A DNA stretch of 56,853 nucleotides from a bacterium UBP2_UBA5202 (GCA_002412795.1 DHVS01000037.1:1-56853); one strand, 5' to 3'. Positions 1-9,005 are shown, numbered from the stretch's first letter. Program-made: numbers and translations. The notes: generated from the letters alone by a model not told the origin.

Positions 1-109
1 CGCAACTGTTACCATTTTAACTCTTGGCAAGAGAAGGGGACGGGGGATGAGTTCTTGGTGGCCCATGCCGGAGTTTCTATTCTAAAAGTGTGTTCGTCCT
101 ATTATTCAA

Positions 110-148
110 ATGATATCATAATTATATCATTATTTTGATATTTGTCAA
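110..148 (-). promoter_or_regulatory. Leftward sigma70 promoter overlapped by a palindrome
   Basis: Read on the minus strand, TTGACA (143-148) and TATAAT (121-126) are separated by 16 bases, so this is a near-consensus promoter firing toward position 1. A palindrome ATGATAT-N7-ATATCAT (110-130) covers the -10 box, a typical place for a repressor site. The gene it serves lies beyond the left edge; an ATG at 13-15 on the minus strand with AAGAG upstream is a possible start, but too little is visible to name a product. Confidence 0.6.
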
Positions 149-169
149 GAGGCTATATTTTATGCAAAA

Positions 170-241
170 AGAAGCCCCGCCACACTTCGACTATGACTTC
201 GACAAGGATCAGTCAGCGTCTCAGCGTCCGGCGGGGCTTCT
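170..241 (-). terminator. Intrinsic terminator after the parvulin cluster
   Basis: Arms AGAAGCCCCGCC (170-181) and GGCGGGGCTTCT (230-241) are perfectly complementary and are followed on the minus strand by a run of T. The 48-base loop is unusually long and is made of words such as cttcgac and cagcgtc that recur in intergenic repeats here, so a repeat has probably been inserted into the hairpin. With the spacer at 242-317 it fills the space between the leftward promoter and the first gene. Confidence 0.65.
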
Positions 242-317
242 GCAGTGAATAGATTTTTTAGCGCCTTTTCGTGTTCCTTCGACCTTGCTCAGGACAAGCT
301 TTAGCGGGAAAGTGACC

Positions 318-1601
318 CTACTTCCTCTCGATCACGTACTTGGTCTTCAGCGTCTTCAAATACGCCTCCAGCGACTCCTGCATCTTCTTGTTCTTCAAAT
401 ACTCCACCAGATCGTTCTTGACATTCTCGTAGGTGGGCTCCTTGGCCGCCACCCGCTTGTTGAGCTTGAGGATGGTCAGCCCCTGCTCGGTCTCCACCGC
501 CTCGCTGATGTCGCCTTCCTGCATGCTGGCCAGCTCGGTCTTGATGGCGTCGGGGAAGGCCTCCACCGGGATCAGGCCCAGCAGTCCGTTGTTCTCCTTG
601 GACATCGGGTCGTCGGAGTAGGTCTTGGCCACCCGGCCGAAATCCTCCTTGCCTGTGGTCACCCGGCGGTACAGCCCGGCGGCCAGTTTGCGGGCCTTGG
701 CCAGGTCGGCCTCGGTGGGAACTGGCTGGATCAGGATGTGGGCGGCGCGGACCTGATCGCCCTTCTTCTCCAGCACTTTGATGATGTGCCGCCCGTAGCG
801 GGTGTCGGTCTCGGTGACCTGCCCGACCTTGCCTTCAAAGCAGGCCTTCTCGAACTCGGGCACCATCTGGTTGCGGCCGAACCAGCCCAGGTCTCCGCCG
901 TTGGCGGCCGAGCCGGGATCCTGGGAATACTTTTTGGCCAAAGCGGCAAAATCGCCCTTGGCCTTCAGCTTGGCCATCACCTGGTTGTAGCGGTTGATGG
1001 CCGCGGTCTTGGCCGCCGTTCCCGGCTTGGGCACGATCACTATCCAGGACACCTCCGCCTTCTCCGGCTCCGGGGGAATGGAGTCCTTGTGGCTGGCGTA
1101 GAAAGCCAGCACTTCCTTTTCGGTGGGCGGAGCCACCCTGGACCGGATGTTCTTGTCTATCAGCTTCTGCATCAGCAGCTGGTTCTTGGCATCGGCCCGG
1201 TGCTTGGATTTAAGTTTGGCGATGTCGGTGCCCTCGGCTTTAAGCTGGGCGTTAAAGGCCTCTTCGCTGGGGAACTGGGACCTCATCTCGCCGATGCTCT
1301 TGTTCAAAGCCTCTTCCACTTCGGCGTCAGTGACGTCCAGCGATTCCTTCTTGGCCTGCAGCATCAGCAGCCGGACCTCGATCAGTCTCTCCAGGGCCAG
1401 TTTGTTAAGGGAGTCCTCGGGCATTATGTTTTGGGACTGGTTGAGCTGCAGCTTTAACAGAGAGACCTGTTTGTCCAACTCGCTTTGCAGGATCGGCTGC
1501 TCGTCCACCACCGCCACCACCCCGTCGCGGGCTGTCTGGGCGTACAGCGAACAGGGCAATGCCAGCAACAGCAGGACTCCGGCCAAATAGATTTTTTTCA
1601 T
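318..1601 (-). CDS. SurA-like periplasmic peptidyl-prolyl isomerase
   Basis: A 427-residue protein with an N-terminal signal peptide (hydrophobic stretch at residues 6-20, cleavage likely after YAQ). A SurA_N-type helical chaperone region is followed by two parvulin (PPIC) domains, each showing the GG-D-LGW or NGLLG type core. It should fold or escort outer-membrane and secreted proteins in the periplasm by cis/trans isomerisation of prolyl bonds. The start is backed by AAAGGA nine bases upstream. It is the last of three consecutive parvulin genes on the minus strand and is followed by the terminator at 170-241. The family is clear; equivalence to E. coli SurA itself is not shown. Confidence 0.88.
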   Translation of the reverse strand: MKKIYLAGVLLLLALPCSLYAQTARDGVVAVVDEQPILQSELDKQVSLLKLQLNQSQNIMPEDSLNKLALERLIEVRLLMLQAKKESLDVTDAEVEEALNKSIGEMRSQFPSEEAFNAQLKAEGTDIAKLKSKHRADAKNQLLMQKLIDKNIRSRVAPPTEKEVLAFYASHKDSIPPEPEKAEVSWIVIVPKPGTAAKTAAINRYNQVMAKLKAKGDFAALAKKYSQDPGSAANGGDLGWFGRNQMVPEFEKACFEGKVGQVTETDTRYGRHIIKVLEKKGDQVRAAHILIQPVPTEADLAKARKLAAGLYRRVTTGKEDFGRVAKTYSDDPMSKENNGLLGLIPVEAFPDAIKTELASMQEGDISEAVETEQGLTILKLNKRVAAKEPTYENVKNDLVEYLKNKKMQESLEAYLKTLKTKYVIERK

Positions 1602-1647
1602 TACTTATAGTCCTTTGTTTGTTTGCAAAAATTATATTGCTGCAATG

Positions 1648-2484
1648 CTACTTGATCAGGTCGGGGTGGGTCTCCACCTGGGCGGTCTTCTTGAGCTCTT
1701 CGGTCAGGTTGTCAAAGGCTGCCTTCTGCTTGCCCATGGTCATCCCGTTGGCCAGGCCTTCCCGGACGTCCTCAAATTTAACCGGCGGCCAGACCGGTTT
1801 CTTGTCGGTAACCTTGATGATGAAATACCCGTTGAACAGCTTGATGGCATCAGAGGTCTGACCCTTGGCCAAAGCAAAAAGTTTTTCCTCAAAATCCAGC
1901 GGCATTTCCCCGCTGCCCCGCTGCAGATAGCCCCCCAGGTCCCCGCCGTTGGCCCGGGAAGCGCCGTCCAGCGACCTTTCCCTGGCGATCTTGGCGAAAT
2001 CGGCCCCGCCGTCCAGGGCGGATTTGACGGAGGCGGCCTCTTCCGGAGACTGGACCACTATCTGGCTGTAGCGGACGTTGTTCTGGAATTCTGTCTGGTG
2101 CAGGTCAAAGTAGGCCTTGACCTCGGAATCGCTGACGTTCTGCTTCTCCACCACTTCCTTCTGCAGCAGCTGGTTGGCCAGGATCTCCCGCTTCAGGTCG
2201 CGCAATTGCTTGGCCACCTTGGGATCCTTGTCCAGCCCCTTTTTGACGGCCTCCTGGTAGAACAATTCCGTGTCCACCCAGCGCCGCAGGAACTCTTCCT
2301 TTTGGGCCGGGGAAATTCCGGCCGCACCGTTGGGCAGATAATCCTTGACGTCGGAATCGGTCAATACCGTCTTGTTGACCCGGGCCACCACCTGCCCCTG
2401 GGGCTTTTCTTTTTCGCAGCCGGCCCCGGCCAGAAGGATTAGACCCAGGATCAGAACCAGCCCGGCCATGGTTAATTTTTTCAT
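1648..2484 (-). CDS. Parvulin-type peptidyl-prolyl isomerase lipoprotein
   Basis: A 278-residue protein beginning with a lipoprotein signal ending in AGAGC, so it is probably anchored by lipidated Cys23. A SurA_N/PrsA-like helical region precedes one PPIC domain with the RANGGDLGGYL core. The length and single rotamase domain resemble PrsA foldases. Its Shine-Dalgarno GGAGGAGG lies inside the last Glu codons of the upstream gene, so the two are translated in close succession. The downstream SurA-like gene follows after about 45 bases, consistent with one operon of three extracytoplasmic folding factors. Confidence 0.87.
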   Translation of the reverse strand: MKKLTMAGLVLILGLILLAGAGCEKEKPQGQVVARVNKTVLTDSDVKDYLPNGAAGISPAQKEEFLRRWVDTELFYQEAVKKGLDKDPKVAKQLRDLKREILANQLLQKEVVEKQNVSDSEVKAYFDLHQTEFQNNVRYSQIVVQSPEEAASVKSALDGGADFAKIARERSLDGASRANGGDLGGYLQRGSGEMPLDFEEKLFALAKGQTSDAIKLFNGYFIIKVTDKKPVWPPVKFEDVREGLANGMTMGKQKAAFDNLTEELKKTAQVETHPDLIK

Positions 2485-2485
2485 T

Positions 2486-4150
2486 TTATTTTTCCTCCTC
2501 CGGCTTTTGCTGGCCGGCCAGTTTTAAGACATTCTCATCCACGGTTACCGGATATTTTGACTTGAGGGCCTCGATCAGGGATAAGTAGAGTATCTGCTCC
2601 TGACCCTGGGCCATGTTCTGCTCGATGGAGGCCTTCACTTCGTCAAAGCTCATTTGTTTGCCGGGGGTGCGGGCGCTGACCTTGATCACCGCAAAACCTT
2701 CCTTGACAGCGAAGGGCCGGGTAATCTGGTTAAGGCCGGCGGCAAAAGCCGCCTTGGAAACTTCCGGAAAACGGGGATCATTCTGGGCCACTTCGCCCAG
2801 CGCTCCGCCCGAGGACTTGGTCCAGTCTACCGATCTCTCGGCCGCGGTGGCCGCAAAATCGGCGCCCTGGGAAAGCAGTTTGTATGCCGCATCGGCTTCG
2901 GGCTTGGTCCGGGTCACAATCTGATGGACCATGGCCTTGGCCGGCTGATAGAAGGCCTTTTTGTTCCTGGCATAGAATACCTTGACCGATTCCGGATTGA
3001 CGCTGACCTTGGGGCCTACCTCGGCCTGATAGAATGCGGCGGCCAGCATCTCGTCCCAGGCCTTTTCCATCTGCTGTTTGACCTTGGGGTTGTTCTGCAG
3101 GTTCTTGGACTTGGCCCGGGCCAAAAGCAGGTCTTCCACCAGCATGGCCTGCACCTGCTGTTCCAGCACGGCGGAATTCCGGAGGTCGGCATTGCCGCCG
3201 AACATTTTGTTGAGCTTATTGTAGAACACTTCCACCGTCCAGGAGCCGCCGCTGTAGGTGACTATGACCTTTTTCTTTTCCGTTTCGTCTCCCAACGGCG
3301 GTAGGGGGGCCGGGCCCATGGTCTGGGGCTGCTTGGCCGCCAGCATGTCCAGAACATCCTTTTTGATCTTGACTTTGGCCGATGACTTTACCTTGTCCAC
3401 GTATTCGGTGGCCATCTCCCGGGGCTTGGAGGCCGTCAACTGCTGCTTGATCATGTCCTTCATCTGGTCAAAGGGCTTGATCTCGGCCGGCCGGGTGGAA
3501 TCCATCCGGATGATGTGGAAGCCGAACGGGGTCTGTACCGGTTTTCCCAGCTGCCCCGGCTTCAGGTCGAAGACCGCCTTCTGGAAGGCCTGGACCATCC
3601 GGCCCCAGCCGAACCAGCCCAGGTCGCCGCCCCGGGAAGCCGAGCCCGGATCCTGGGATTTCTGCCTGGCGGTCTCCTCAAAGTCAGCCCCGTCCTTAAG
3701 CGACTGGTAGACGGCTTTGGCCTCTTCCTCGGTCTTCACCAGGATGTGCCGGGCCTTTGCTTCCGTGCCCATCCGCTGGTAATAATCCTTGATCTCCCTG
3801 TCGGTGGGCTGCGATTTATCCAGGATCTCCTGGCGGTAAAGCTGGCCCATCAGCATGTTCTTGGTCAGGTCCTCGTATTCCTTCTGCAGTTTGGGCTCCT
3901 TGTCCAGGTTGCGGGCCAGTGCCTCCAGGGCCAATAGCTTCTGCTCCACCATCTGATCCAGCAGCAGCTTCTTGTTGGTCATGGCGGCGGCTGAATCCTG
4001 CGGGGGCACCGGGGCCCGGTAGTTGTCGTCAAACTGTCCCAGGGTTATTTTCTGGCTGCCCACCTTGGCTATCACCTTGCCGCGGTTGCCGCAGGATACC
4101 ACGGTTAATACCAGGCTCAGGACCAGCGCCAGCCCTAAAAGTTTTCTCAT
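2486..4150 (-). CDS. Two-domain parvulin lipoprotein
   Basis: From the ATG at 4150 the protein is 554 residues; an in-frame ATG 22 codons earlier exists, but AAGGAG sits seven bases before the 4150 start and that start gives a clean lipoprotein signal (hydrophobic segment ending VVSC, then GNRGK). It carries a SurA_N-like region, a first PPIC domain with KARHILVKTEEEA and GGDLGWFGWGRM, then a second, more divergent PPIC domain with SSGGALGEV. It is probably a periplasmic foldase acting with the two parvulins that follow. It is the promoter-proximal gene of the cluster. Confidence 0.87.
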   Translation of the reverse strand: MRKLLGLALVLSLVLTVVSCGNRGKVIAKVGSQKITLGQFDDNYRAPVPPQDSAAAMTNKKLLLDQMVEQKLLALEALARNLDKEPKLQKEYEDLTKNMLMGQLYRQEILDKSQPTDREIKDYYQRMGTEAKARHILVKTEEEAKAVYQSLKDGADFEETARQKSQDPGSASRGGDLGWFGWGRMVQAFQKAVFDLKPGQLGKPVQTPFGFHIIRMDSTRPAEIKPFDQMKDMIKQQLTASKPREMATEYVDKVKSSAKVKIKKDVLDMLAAKQPQTMGPAPLPPLGDETEKKKVIVTYSGGSWTVEVFYNKLNKMFGGNADLRNSAVLEQQVQAMLVEDLLLARAKSKNLQNNPKVKQQMEKAWDEMLAAAFYQAEVGPKVSVNPESVKVFYARNKKAFYQPAKAMVHQIVTRTKPEADAAYKLLSQGADFAATAAERSVDWTKSSGGALGEVAQNDPRFPEVSKAAFAAGLNQITRPFAVKEGFAVIKVSARTPGKQMSFDEVKASIEQNMAQGQEQILYLSLIEALKSKYPVTVDENVLKLAGQQKPEEEK

Positions 4151-4280
4151 GGCAGTAATTCTCCTTGAATGTAATATGGTTTGATTGTATTTTGCCGTAA
4201 ACTTTAAGTTTATCATAAAATCCGGTGTTTTTCAATATCATTTGCCCGAAAAATGGGGCCATTGCGAACCTATAAACCAA

Positions 4281-4589
4281 ACAGGATTTACATGATTTTT
4301 CCTTTTAAAACTCCAACTTACTAACTAACCATGGCAAACATCTTTAGACTTTGTCATTCTGATCCCGTAACTTTGCCTGACTATCCGAGTGCCTCCGCTA
4401 AAGCTAGTGCCTCCGCTAAAGCTATGGCACTCGCGGCGGTTAAAATATAAAAGCGTAAGCGGAAGAATCCACTGAAGGAACAGATTCTTCGGGAGCAATA
4501 CAAGCAGGGCTTCTCAGAATGACCGGATTGTTACTTTTTGTCAAAGTTCAGTAAATAATATAGATCCTGGTAAATCATGTTAATCCTGT
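4281..4589. repeat. Nested intergenic inverted-repeat elements
   Basis: The 465-base gap between genes holds no convincing coding sequence but two nested inverted repeats. The outer arms are ACAGGATTTACATGAT (4281-4296) and its 15/16 complement at 4574-4589. Inside lies a GTCATTCTGA (4353-4362) to TCAGAATGAC (4514-4523) element. Within the inner one an 18-base unit (GTGCCTCCGCTAAAGCTA) is repeated twice in tandem at 4389-4424. The ends match words seen in other spacers of this window. This looks like one element inserted into another. Confidence 0.65.
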
Positions 4590-4615
4590 CTTCCCCGGTA
4601 AATTTCGATGTCGTT

Positions 4616-5701
4616 TCAAGAATACTTCTGGAACAGCCGCCCCCAGGTGGTTTCCTTCTTCCATTTTTCAAAGGTGAACCGGTCCTTCAGCGGCCAGCGC
4701 AGGTAGTCGTGGTAGATCTCCGAGGCCAGTATGAACAGGTGCACCAGCGGGGTGTGGAAGAAGAATTTCTGCATCTTCTTCAACGGCCCGAACCAGATCA
4801 GGTCCCCGCCCACCCTTTTGACCAGGTTCTTGCCCACTTTAAAGTTCCAGTTCTCCTGGCGGACATCGTCGCCCGCCAGCTCAATCTCCCCGAATCTTCC
4901 GCAGCCCAGTCCCTGCTCATGGGCCAGCCGGATATACTTGATGGACATGGGGTCAAAGCCCATCATGTGGGCCGAGACGGCGTCGATGGCCACCTGGTCG
5001 GCAGAGGCCAGCAGGTAGTCCTTGATCACCGGGAACATGGTGCGGGGACCGGGGCCGTTGCCGGCGGTGGTGCCGTCCATCACCGCGAACAGCCCGGAGT
5101 GGATCTCCTGCTGGATGGCTAAAAGATCGACCAGCACCTGGTGGATCCAGGAATGGGCATAGTGCCTTTTGGTGTTCAACAGGCCGCCGAAGGCGTTCTT
5201 CATGGCCCCGGTGGTGGTGGTGTATATGTGGCACTTGACGGTGGGCAGGTGGACTATGTTCCTGCCGAAGAAATAGTCCGGCACCAGTATCCCTTCGGGA
5301 AATATCCTGTCCAGGGCCAGCATCTTCGCCTTGGGAACGTAGGGTACCCATTTCATGTCCGGGCCCTTGAAATTGTACAGCACCGGGACGCTGTGCTTTT
5401 TCAGGATCGGCAGATACTTGTTGAGGTCCTCGCCCTTGAAGGTATCGGTGACCACCGTCTTGTTCTGGACGCAGGACAGGTCCTGGTATCCGGCCGCCTG
5501 CAAAGCCCGGATCACGCCCTCCAGCTGCCAGGGCGTGGTGTTGGCCCCGGGAAAGGGGTAATGCCAGGAGATGTTGTCCTTGAGGATGGTGGTCTTTTGG
5601 GGATCAAGCGACTGCCGGAATCCCGCCAGCTCCATCACCCGGGCAATGTCCTGGATCACGGTTTCGGGGCTGGTTTTGATGACCGCTACTTTTGACGGCA
5701 T
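4616..5701 (-). CDS. DUF362 domain protein
   Basis: A 361-residue soluble protein matching the DUF362 family: N-terminal KVAVIKTSPETV, the LKDNISWHYPFPGANT segment, LPTVKCHIYTTTTGAMKNAFGGL and the region near AMDGTTAGNGPGPRT are typical of that fold. Many relatives carry a ferredoxin-like cluster domain; no CxxCxxC set is visible here, so this is the cluster-free form. The biochemical role of the family is poorly defined. No signal peptide is evident. It stands alone between a repeat-filled gap and the DUF1846 gene, both in the same direction. Confidence 0.8.
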   Translation of the reverse strand: MPSKVAVIKTSPETVIQDIARVMELAGFRQSLDPQKTTILKDNISWHYPFPGANTTPWQLEGVIRALQAAGYQDLSCVQNKTVVTDTFKGEDLNKYLPILKKHSVPVLYNFKGPDMKWVPYVPKAKMLALDRIFPEGILVPDYFFGRNIVHLPTVKCHIYTTTTGAMKNAFGGLLNTKRHYAHSWIHQVLVDLLAIQQEIHSGLFAVMDGTTAGNGPGPRTMFPVIKDYLLASADQVAIDAVSAHMMGFDPMSIKYIRLAHEQGLGCGRFGEIELAGDDVRQENWNFKVGKNLVKRVGGDLIWFGPLKKMQKFFFHTPLVHLFILASEIYHDYLRWPLKDRFTFEKWKKETTWGRLFQKYS

Positions 5702-5794
5702 GGTGATATACTAACTACGTTATAAGGGATTGATTTGTTTCTTATTTTGAGTTAAAAGTATTATACTATGGGCTCCCAACTTTATTGGAGAAGA

Positions 5795-7303
5795 TCACAC
5801 CACGAACAGACTGTGGCTGGAGAAATTCGGGTCGCTGGTCAGGTTGACCCCCAGCTTGCGCAGCCCCTCCTCGTCGCCCGGGGTGGGGATGTGGGTGCTG
5901 TGCACCTCGCATCCCTGCAGTTGCTTCAGCTGCTCCATGGCCAGCTGGGCGGTGGGGTTGGTCATGGCGCTGACCGCCAGGGCTATCAGGGTCTCCTCCA
6001 GGTCCAGGCTGACCGTCCGCTCTTTCAGGATGTTGCGGTCCAGGTTGGCGATGGACTCGATGATGGCCGGCGAGATCAGGTGTATCTGGTCCGGGATCCC
6101 GGCCAGCTTCTTGACCGCGTTCAGCACCAGGCTGGAGGCGGCGTGCATCTGGGGTGAGTTCTTGCCGGCGATGATGGTCCCGTCCGGCAGCTGGATGGCG
6201 GTGCCGCAGAAGATCCCCTCGTTTCCCTTGCCGCAGTCCTGGCCCTGGGCCGAGGCCTGGCGGGCCGGCTCCACCACCGGCCGGTCCTCCGGCTTGATCC
6301 CCAGGTCGTTCATCAGCAGTTCCACCCGCTGGATGGTCTCCTTGTCCACGAAGCCCATCACGTGCTCGCAGCGGTAGCGGAAGTAGCGCCGGAGGATTTC
6401 CTGTTTGGAGGCCTCCTTCACCGCCTCGTCGTCCACGATGCCGAACCCGGCGCAGTTGACCCCCATGTCGGTCGGCGACTTGTACATCGGGTCGTCCATG
6501 ATCTTCACCAGGATCCGGCGCAGCACCGGAAACACCTCCACATCCCGGTTATAGTTGACGGCCGTCTTGCCGTAGGCTTCAAGATGGAAGGGGTCTATCA
6601 TGTTATAGTCCCGGATGTCGGCGGTGGCGGCCTCGTAGGCCACGTTCACCGGGTGCTTAAGCGGGATGTTCCAGATGGGAAAGGTCTCGAACTTGGCGTA
6701 TCCGGATTTCAGGCCGTGCCGGTGGTCGTGGTACATCTGGGACAGGCAGGTGGCCAGCTTGCCGCTGCCCGGCCCCGGCCCGGTCACCACCACCAGCGGC
6801 TTGTCGGTGGCCGCATAGTCGTTGGCCCCGTAGCCCTGGTCGCTGACCACGGTGTCGACGTCGGTGGGGTAGCCCCTGGTGTAGCCGTGGGTGTAGACCG
6901 TCAGGCCCCGGTGCTGGAGCTTGTTCTTGAAGATCACCGCCGCCGGCTGGTTCTCGAACCGGGTGATGATCACCGCCTTCACCGAGATCCCGTTGGCCTT
7001 CAGGTCGTCGACCAGCTTCATGGCGTCCACGTCGTAGGTGATGCCGAAGTCGGCCCGGATCTTGCGGCGCTCTATGTCCCCGGCATAGATGCAGAGCAGG
7101 ATGTCGGCCTGGTGCTTCAGCTGCTGCAGCAGCTGCATCTTGACGTTGGGATGAAAGCCGGGCAGCACCCGGGCCGCGTGGTAGTCGTAGATCAGCTTGC
7201 CGCCGAACTCCAGGTACAGCTTGCCGCCGAACTTGGCCACCCGCTCCCGGATGGCCGCGGCCTGGAGCTGCAGGTACTTCTCGTTGTCGAAACCGTTCTT
7301 CAT
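5795..7303 (-). CDS. DUF1846 family protein
   Basis: Starting at the ATG at 7303 (AAAGGG just upstream) gives 502 residues, close to the usual length of DUF1846 proteins; the longer open frame to 7399 runs into an intergenic repeat and is unlikely to be translated. The N-terminus GFDNEKYLQLQ, the YLEFGGKLIYDYHAARVLPGF segment, VVVTGPGPGSGKLATCLSQ (a P-loop-like turn) and CAGFGIVDDEAVKEAS are family hallmarks. Structures of relatives are known but no reaction is firmly assigned. Probably cytosolic. Confidence 0.88.
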   Translation of the reverse strand: MKNGFDNEKYLQLQAAAIRERVAKFGGKLYLEFGGKLIYDYHAARVLPGFHPNVKMQLLQQLKHQADILLCIYAGDIERRKIRADFGITYDVDAMKLVDDLKANGISVKAVIITRFENQPAAVIFKNKLQHRGLTVYTHGYTRGYPTDVDTVVSDQGYGANDYAATDKPLVVVTGPGPGSGKLATCLSQMYHDHRHGLKSGYAKFETFPIWNIPLKHPVNVAYEAATADIRDYNMIDPFHLEAYGKTAVNYNRDVEVFPVLRRILVKIMDDPMYKSPTDMGVNCAGFGIVDDEAVKEASKQEILRRYFRYRCEHVMGFVDKETIQRVELLMNDLGIKPEDRPVVEPARQASAQGQDCGKGNEGIFCGTAIQLPDGTIIAGKNSPQMHAASSLVLNAVKKLAGIPDQIHLISPAIIESIANLDRNILKERTVSLDLEETLIALAVSAMTNPTAQLAMEQLKQLQGCEVHSTHIPTPGDEEGLRKLGVNLTSDPNFSSHSLFVV

Positions 7304-7360
7304 CCCGGCCCTTTGCTGTTGTGGTTTATGTGCCTGTTCAATTAACACAGGACCTTCTTT

Positions 7361-7442
7361 CCGCAGATTACGCAGATGGTGACTATAAATACTTGTCATC
7401 CTTGTATTATTGATAATCTGTGTAAATCTGCCAAATCTGCGG
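7361..7442. repeat. Intergenic inverted repeat, CCGCAGATT type
   Basis: CCGCAGATT at 7361-7369 is perfectly complementary to AATCTGCGG at 7434-7442, and the inside holds degenerate copies of the same words (cgcagat, aatctgtg). The same ends occur in the element at 49234-49328. It lies directly upstream of the DUF1846 start and could shape its leader RNA. Confidence 0.6.
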
Positions 7443-7463
7443 ATATATGGTGCCCGGTCTTCG

Positions 7464-8588
7464 TTACCATTTTTTTATGTAACAGCGCCGCCGCTTGTGC
7501 TGGCGGGACTCGAAATACTTCCAGTGGCTCTGGACCCTGACGTTCTCCTCCAGCTCGATGTTGGTCTCGGCCGAGACCACCCCGTTCTTGATGGCCGAGC
7601 GGCACATCTCGGTCATCAGCAGGGCATCGGCACCCCTGCCCTGCAGGTCGGGCCGGATGGCCCCCAGGTACAGGTCTATCTGCTTGTTCTTTTTGCTGAT
7701 GGCCCGCAGGATGTGAAGGAAGCCGAAGGGGAACAACCGGCCTTTGGACTTCTGCAGGGCCCTGGAGAGCGAGGGCATGCCGATCACGAACCCGGCCACC
7801 TGGTTGTTGGAGTCTAAAAGGATCTTGGTGTAATCCGGCAGGATGAACGAGAAATACTGCTTGATGTACATGGCGATCTGTTTCTCGTTCATCGGCACAA
7901 AGGAGTAGATGGGGGCGAAGGCGCTGTTCAGCACCTCGAACATCTGGTGGGCATAGGGCAGCAGATCCTTGGCCTTTTTGGCCTCAAGGACTTTGACCCC
8001 GGTCCTCTGCATCACGACCTTGGCGATCCGGTCGGCCTTCTCCGGGATTTCTTTGGGAACCTTGACCTCGAACTCCACCCAGTCCACGTCCTTGGCGTAG
8101 CCCAGCGCTTCCAGCTGTTTTGGATAGTAGGGATGGTTGTAGATGGCGGCCAAAGTTCCCAGCTCGTTGAAGCCGTCCACCAGCATCCCCTCGTGGTCCA
8201 TGTCGGTGAAGCCCAGCGGCCCGTGGATGCCCGCCATACCCTGCTCCCTGGCCCATTTTTCGACCGTGGCAAACAGGGCCTTGACCACTTCAGCATCGTC
8301 CACGAAGTCCACCCAGCCGAAGCGGGCGTACTTGTTGCCCCATTTTTCGATGTACTTCTGGCTGATGATCCCGGCGATCCGCCCGGCCGGTTTGCCGTCC
8401 TTATAGGCCAGCCAGTACTTGGCCCGGCAATACTCGAAGGCCGGGTTCTTGTCCGCCTTAAGGGTTTCGTACTCGTCCATCAGCAGCGGCGGGATCCAGT
8501 AGGGATGGTCCTGGTACAGCGAAAAGGGGAACTCAATGAATTGCTTGAGTTCTTTTTTGGTAACGACCTCTCTGATTATGACCGGCAT
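7464..8588 (-). CDS. GNAT-fold acyltransferase-like protein
   Basis: A 374-residue protein with the N-terminal pattern FPFSLYQDHPYWIPPLL...NPAFEY followed by AYKDGKPAGRIAGII, typical of a widespread GNAT-superfamily family of about 380 residues. A second GNAT-like half near the C-terminus has GAIRPDLQGRGADALL, which resembles the acyl-CoA-binding Q/R-x-x-G-x-G/A loop. The substrate cannot be read from sequence. Some bacterial ceramide synthases are GNAT-type proteins, which is of interest because a serine-palmitoyltransferase-like gene lies at 32280-33461, but that link is only a hypothesis. AAGGGG lies 11 bases before the ATG. Confidence 0.75.
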   Translation of the reverse strand: MPVIIREVVTKKELKQFIEFPFSLYQDHPYWIPPLLMDEYETLKADKNPAFEYCRAKYWLAYKDGKPAGRIAGIISQKYIEKWGNKYARFGWVDFVDDAEVVKALFATVEKWAREQGMAGIHGPLGFTDMDHEGMLVDGFNELGTLAAIYNHPYYPKQLEALGYAKDVDWVEFEVKVPKEIPEKADRIAKVVMQRTGVKVLEAKKAKDLLPYAHQMFEVLNSAFAPIYSFVPMNEKQIAMYIKQYFSFILPDYTKILLDSNNQVAGFVIGMPSLSRALQKSKGRLFPFGFLHILRAISKKNKQIDLYLGAIRPDLQGRGADALLMTEMCRSAIKNGVVSAETNIELEENVRVQSHWKYFESRQHKRRRCYIKKW

Positions 8589-8611
8589 AACGCTTATGCC
8601 CCTTTTATATT

Positions 8612-8986
8612 TTACTTCTTGCCCTGAGCCGCCGGGCTGAGTTTATCGAAGCCCTGTCGAAGGGTTGATTTTGATTTCGGGTCTGCCCAGTTCCACCATT
8701 TCAGCAACTCCGGATCATGTTTCTGGTGCGAAGCATAGTACACCGCGCAGCGGAAGACGTACAAAAGACAGCGGTCCACCGGGCGCCCTTCCATGGCGCA
8801 GAACCTGGCATAGAGCTTCTCTGGATTCTTTCCTTTGAGGCAGGAGACCTTTCTGATTCCCAGCCGGTTCAGGTCCTCCGCGATGCTGGGCCCCACCCCG
8901 GGGATCACCTGCAGGCCCTTGATGCTTTCGGTCTGCCCGGGGCGGTGCAAATATCTGCAGGTCCTTGTCGGCTGTTCACCGTTCAT
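8612..8986 (-). CDS. Cdd1/pathogenicity-locus-like helix-hairpin-helix protein
   Basis: The core matches the small Cdd1 family: IKGLQVIPGVGPSIAEDLNR is a helix-hairpin-helix, followed by GRPVDRCLLYVFRCAVYYAS and a Trp-rich end (LLKWWNWAD). Such proteins may bind DNA or act as adaptors; no activity is established. The frame is open to 9088, but the part before 8986 is an intergenic repeat (GTCATTGCGAG type), so I place the start at 8986, without a strong ribosome site. The C-terminal tail (STLRQGFDKLSPAAQG) is translated from another repeat word related to ccttcgacaggg...ctcag. Both ends therefore seem eroded or extended by repeats. Confidence 0.65.
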   Translation of the reverse strand: MNGEQPTRTCRYLHRPGQTESIKGLQVIPGVGPSIAEDLNRLGIRKVSCLKGKNPEKLYARFCAMEGRPVDRCLLYVFRCAVYYASHQKHDPELLKWWNWADPKSKSTLRQGFDKLSPAAQGKK

Positions 8987-9005
8987 TGCTTGGTGCCCGT
9001 CCCCG

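Noticed and set aside
4389..4424. CRISPR or minisatellite array
   Set aside because: Only two 18-base units without spacers; it is a tandem duplication within an intergenic repeat. No CRISPR array or cas gene was seen anywhere.
6362..7345. Long plus-strand frame opposite the DUF1846 gene
   Set aside because: Val/Gly/His-rich antisense translation; the minus-strand product matches a known family in full.
7304..7399. N-terminal extension of the DUF1846 gene
   Set aside because: It runs into the intergenic repeat at 7361-7442, and the ATG at 7303 has a ribosome site and gives family length.
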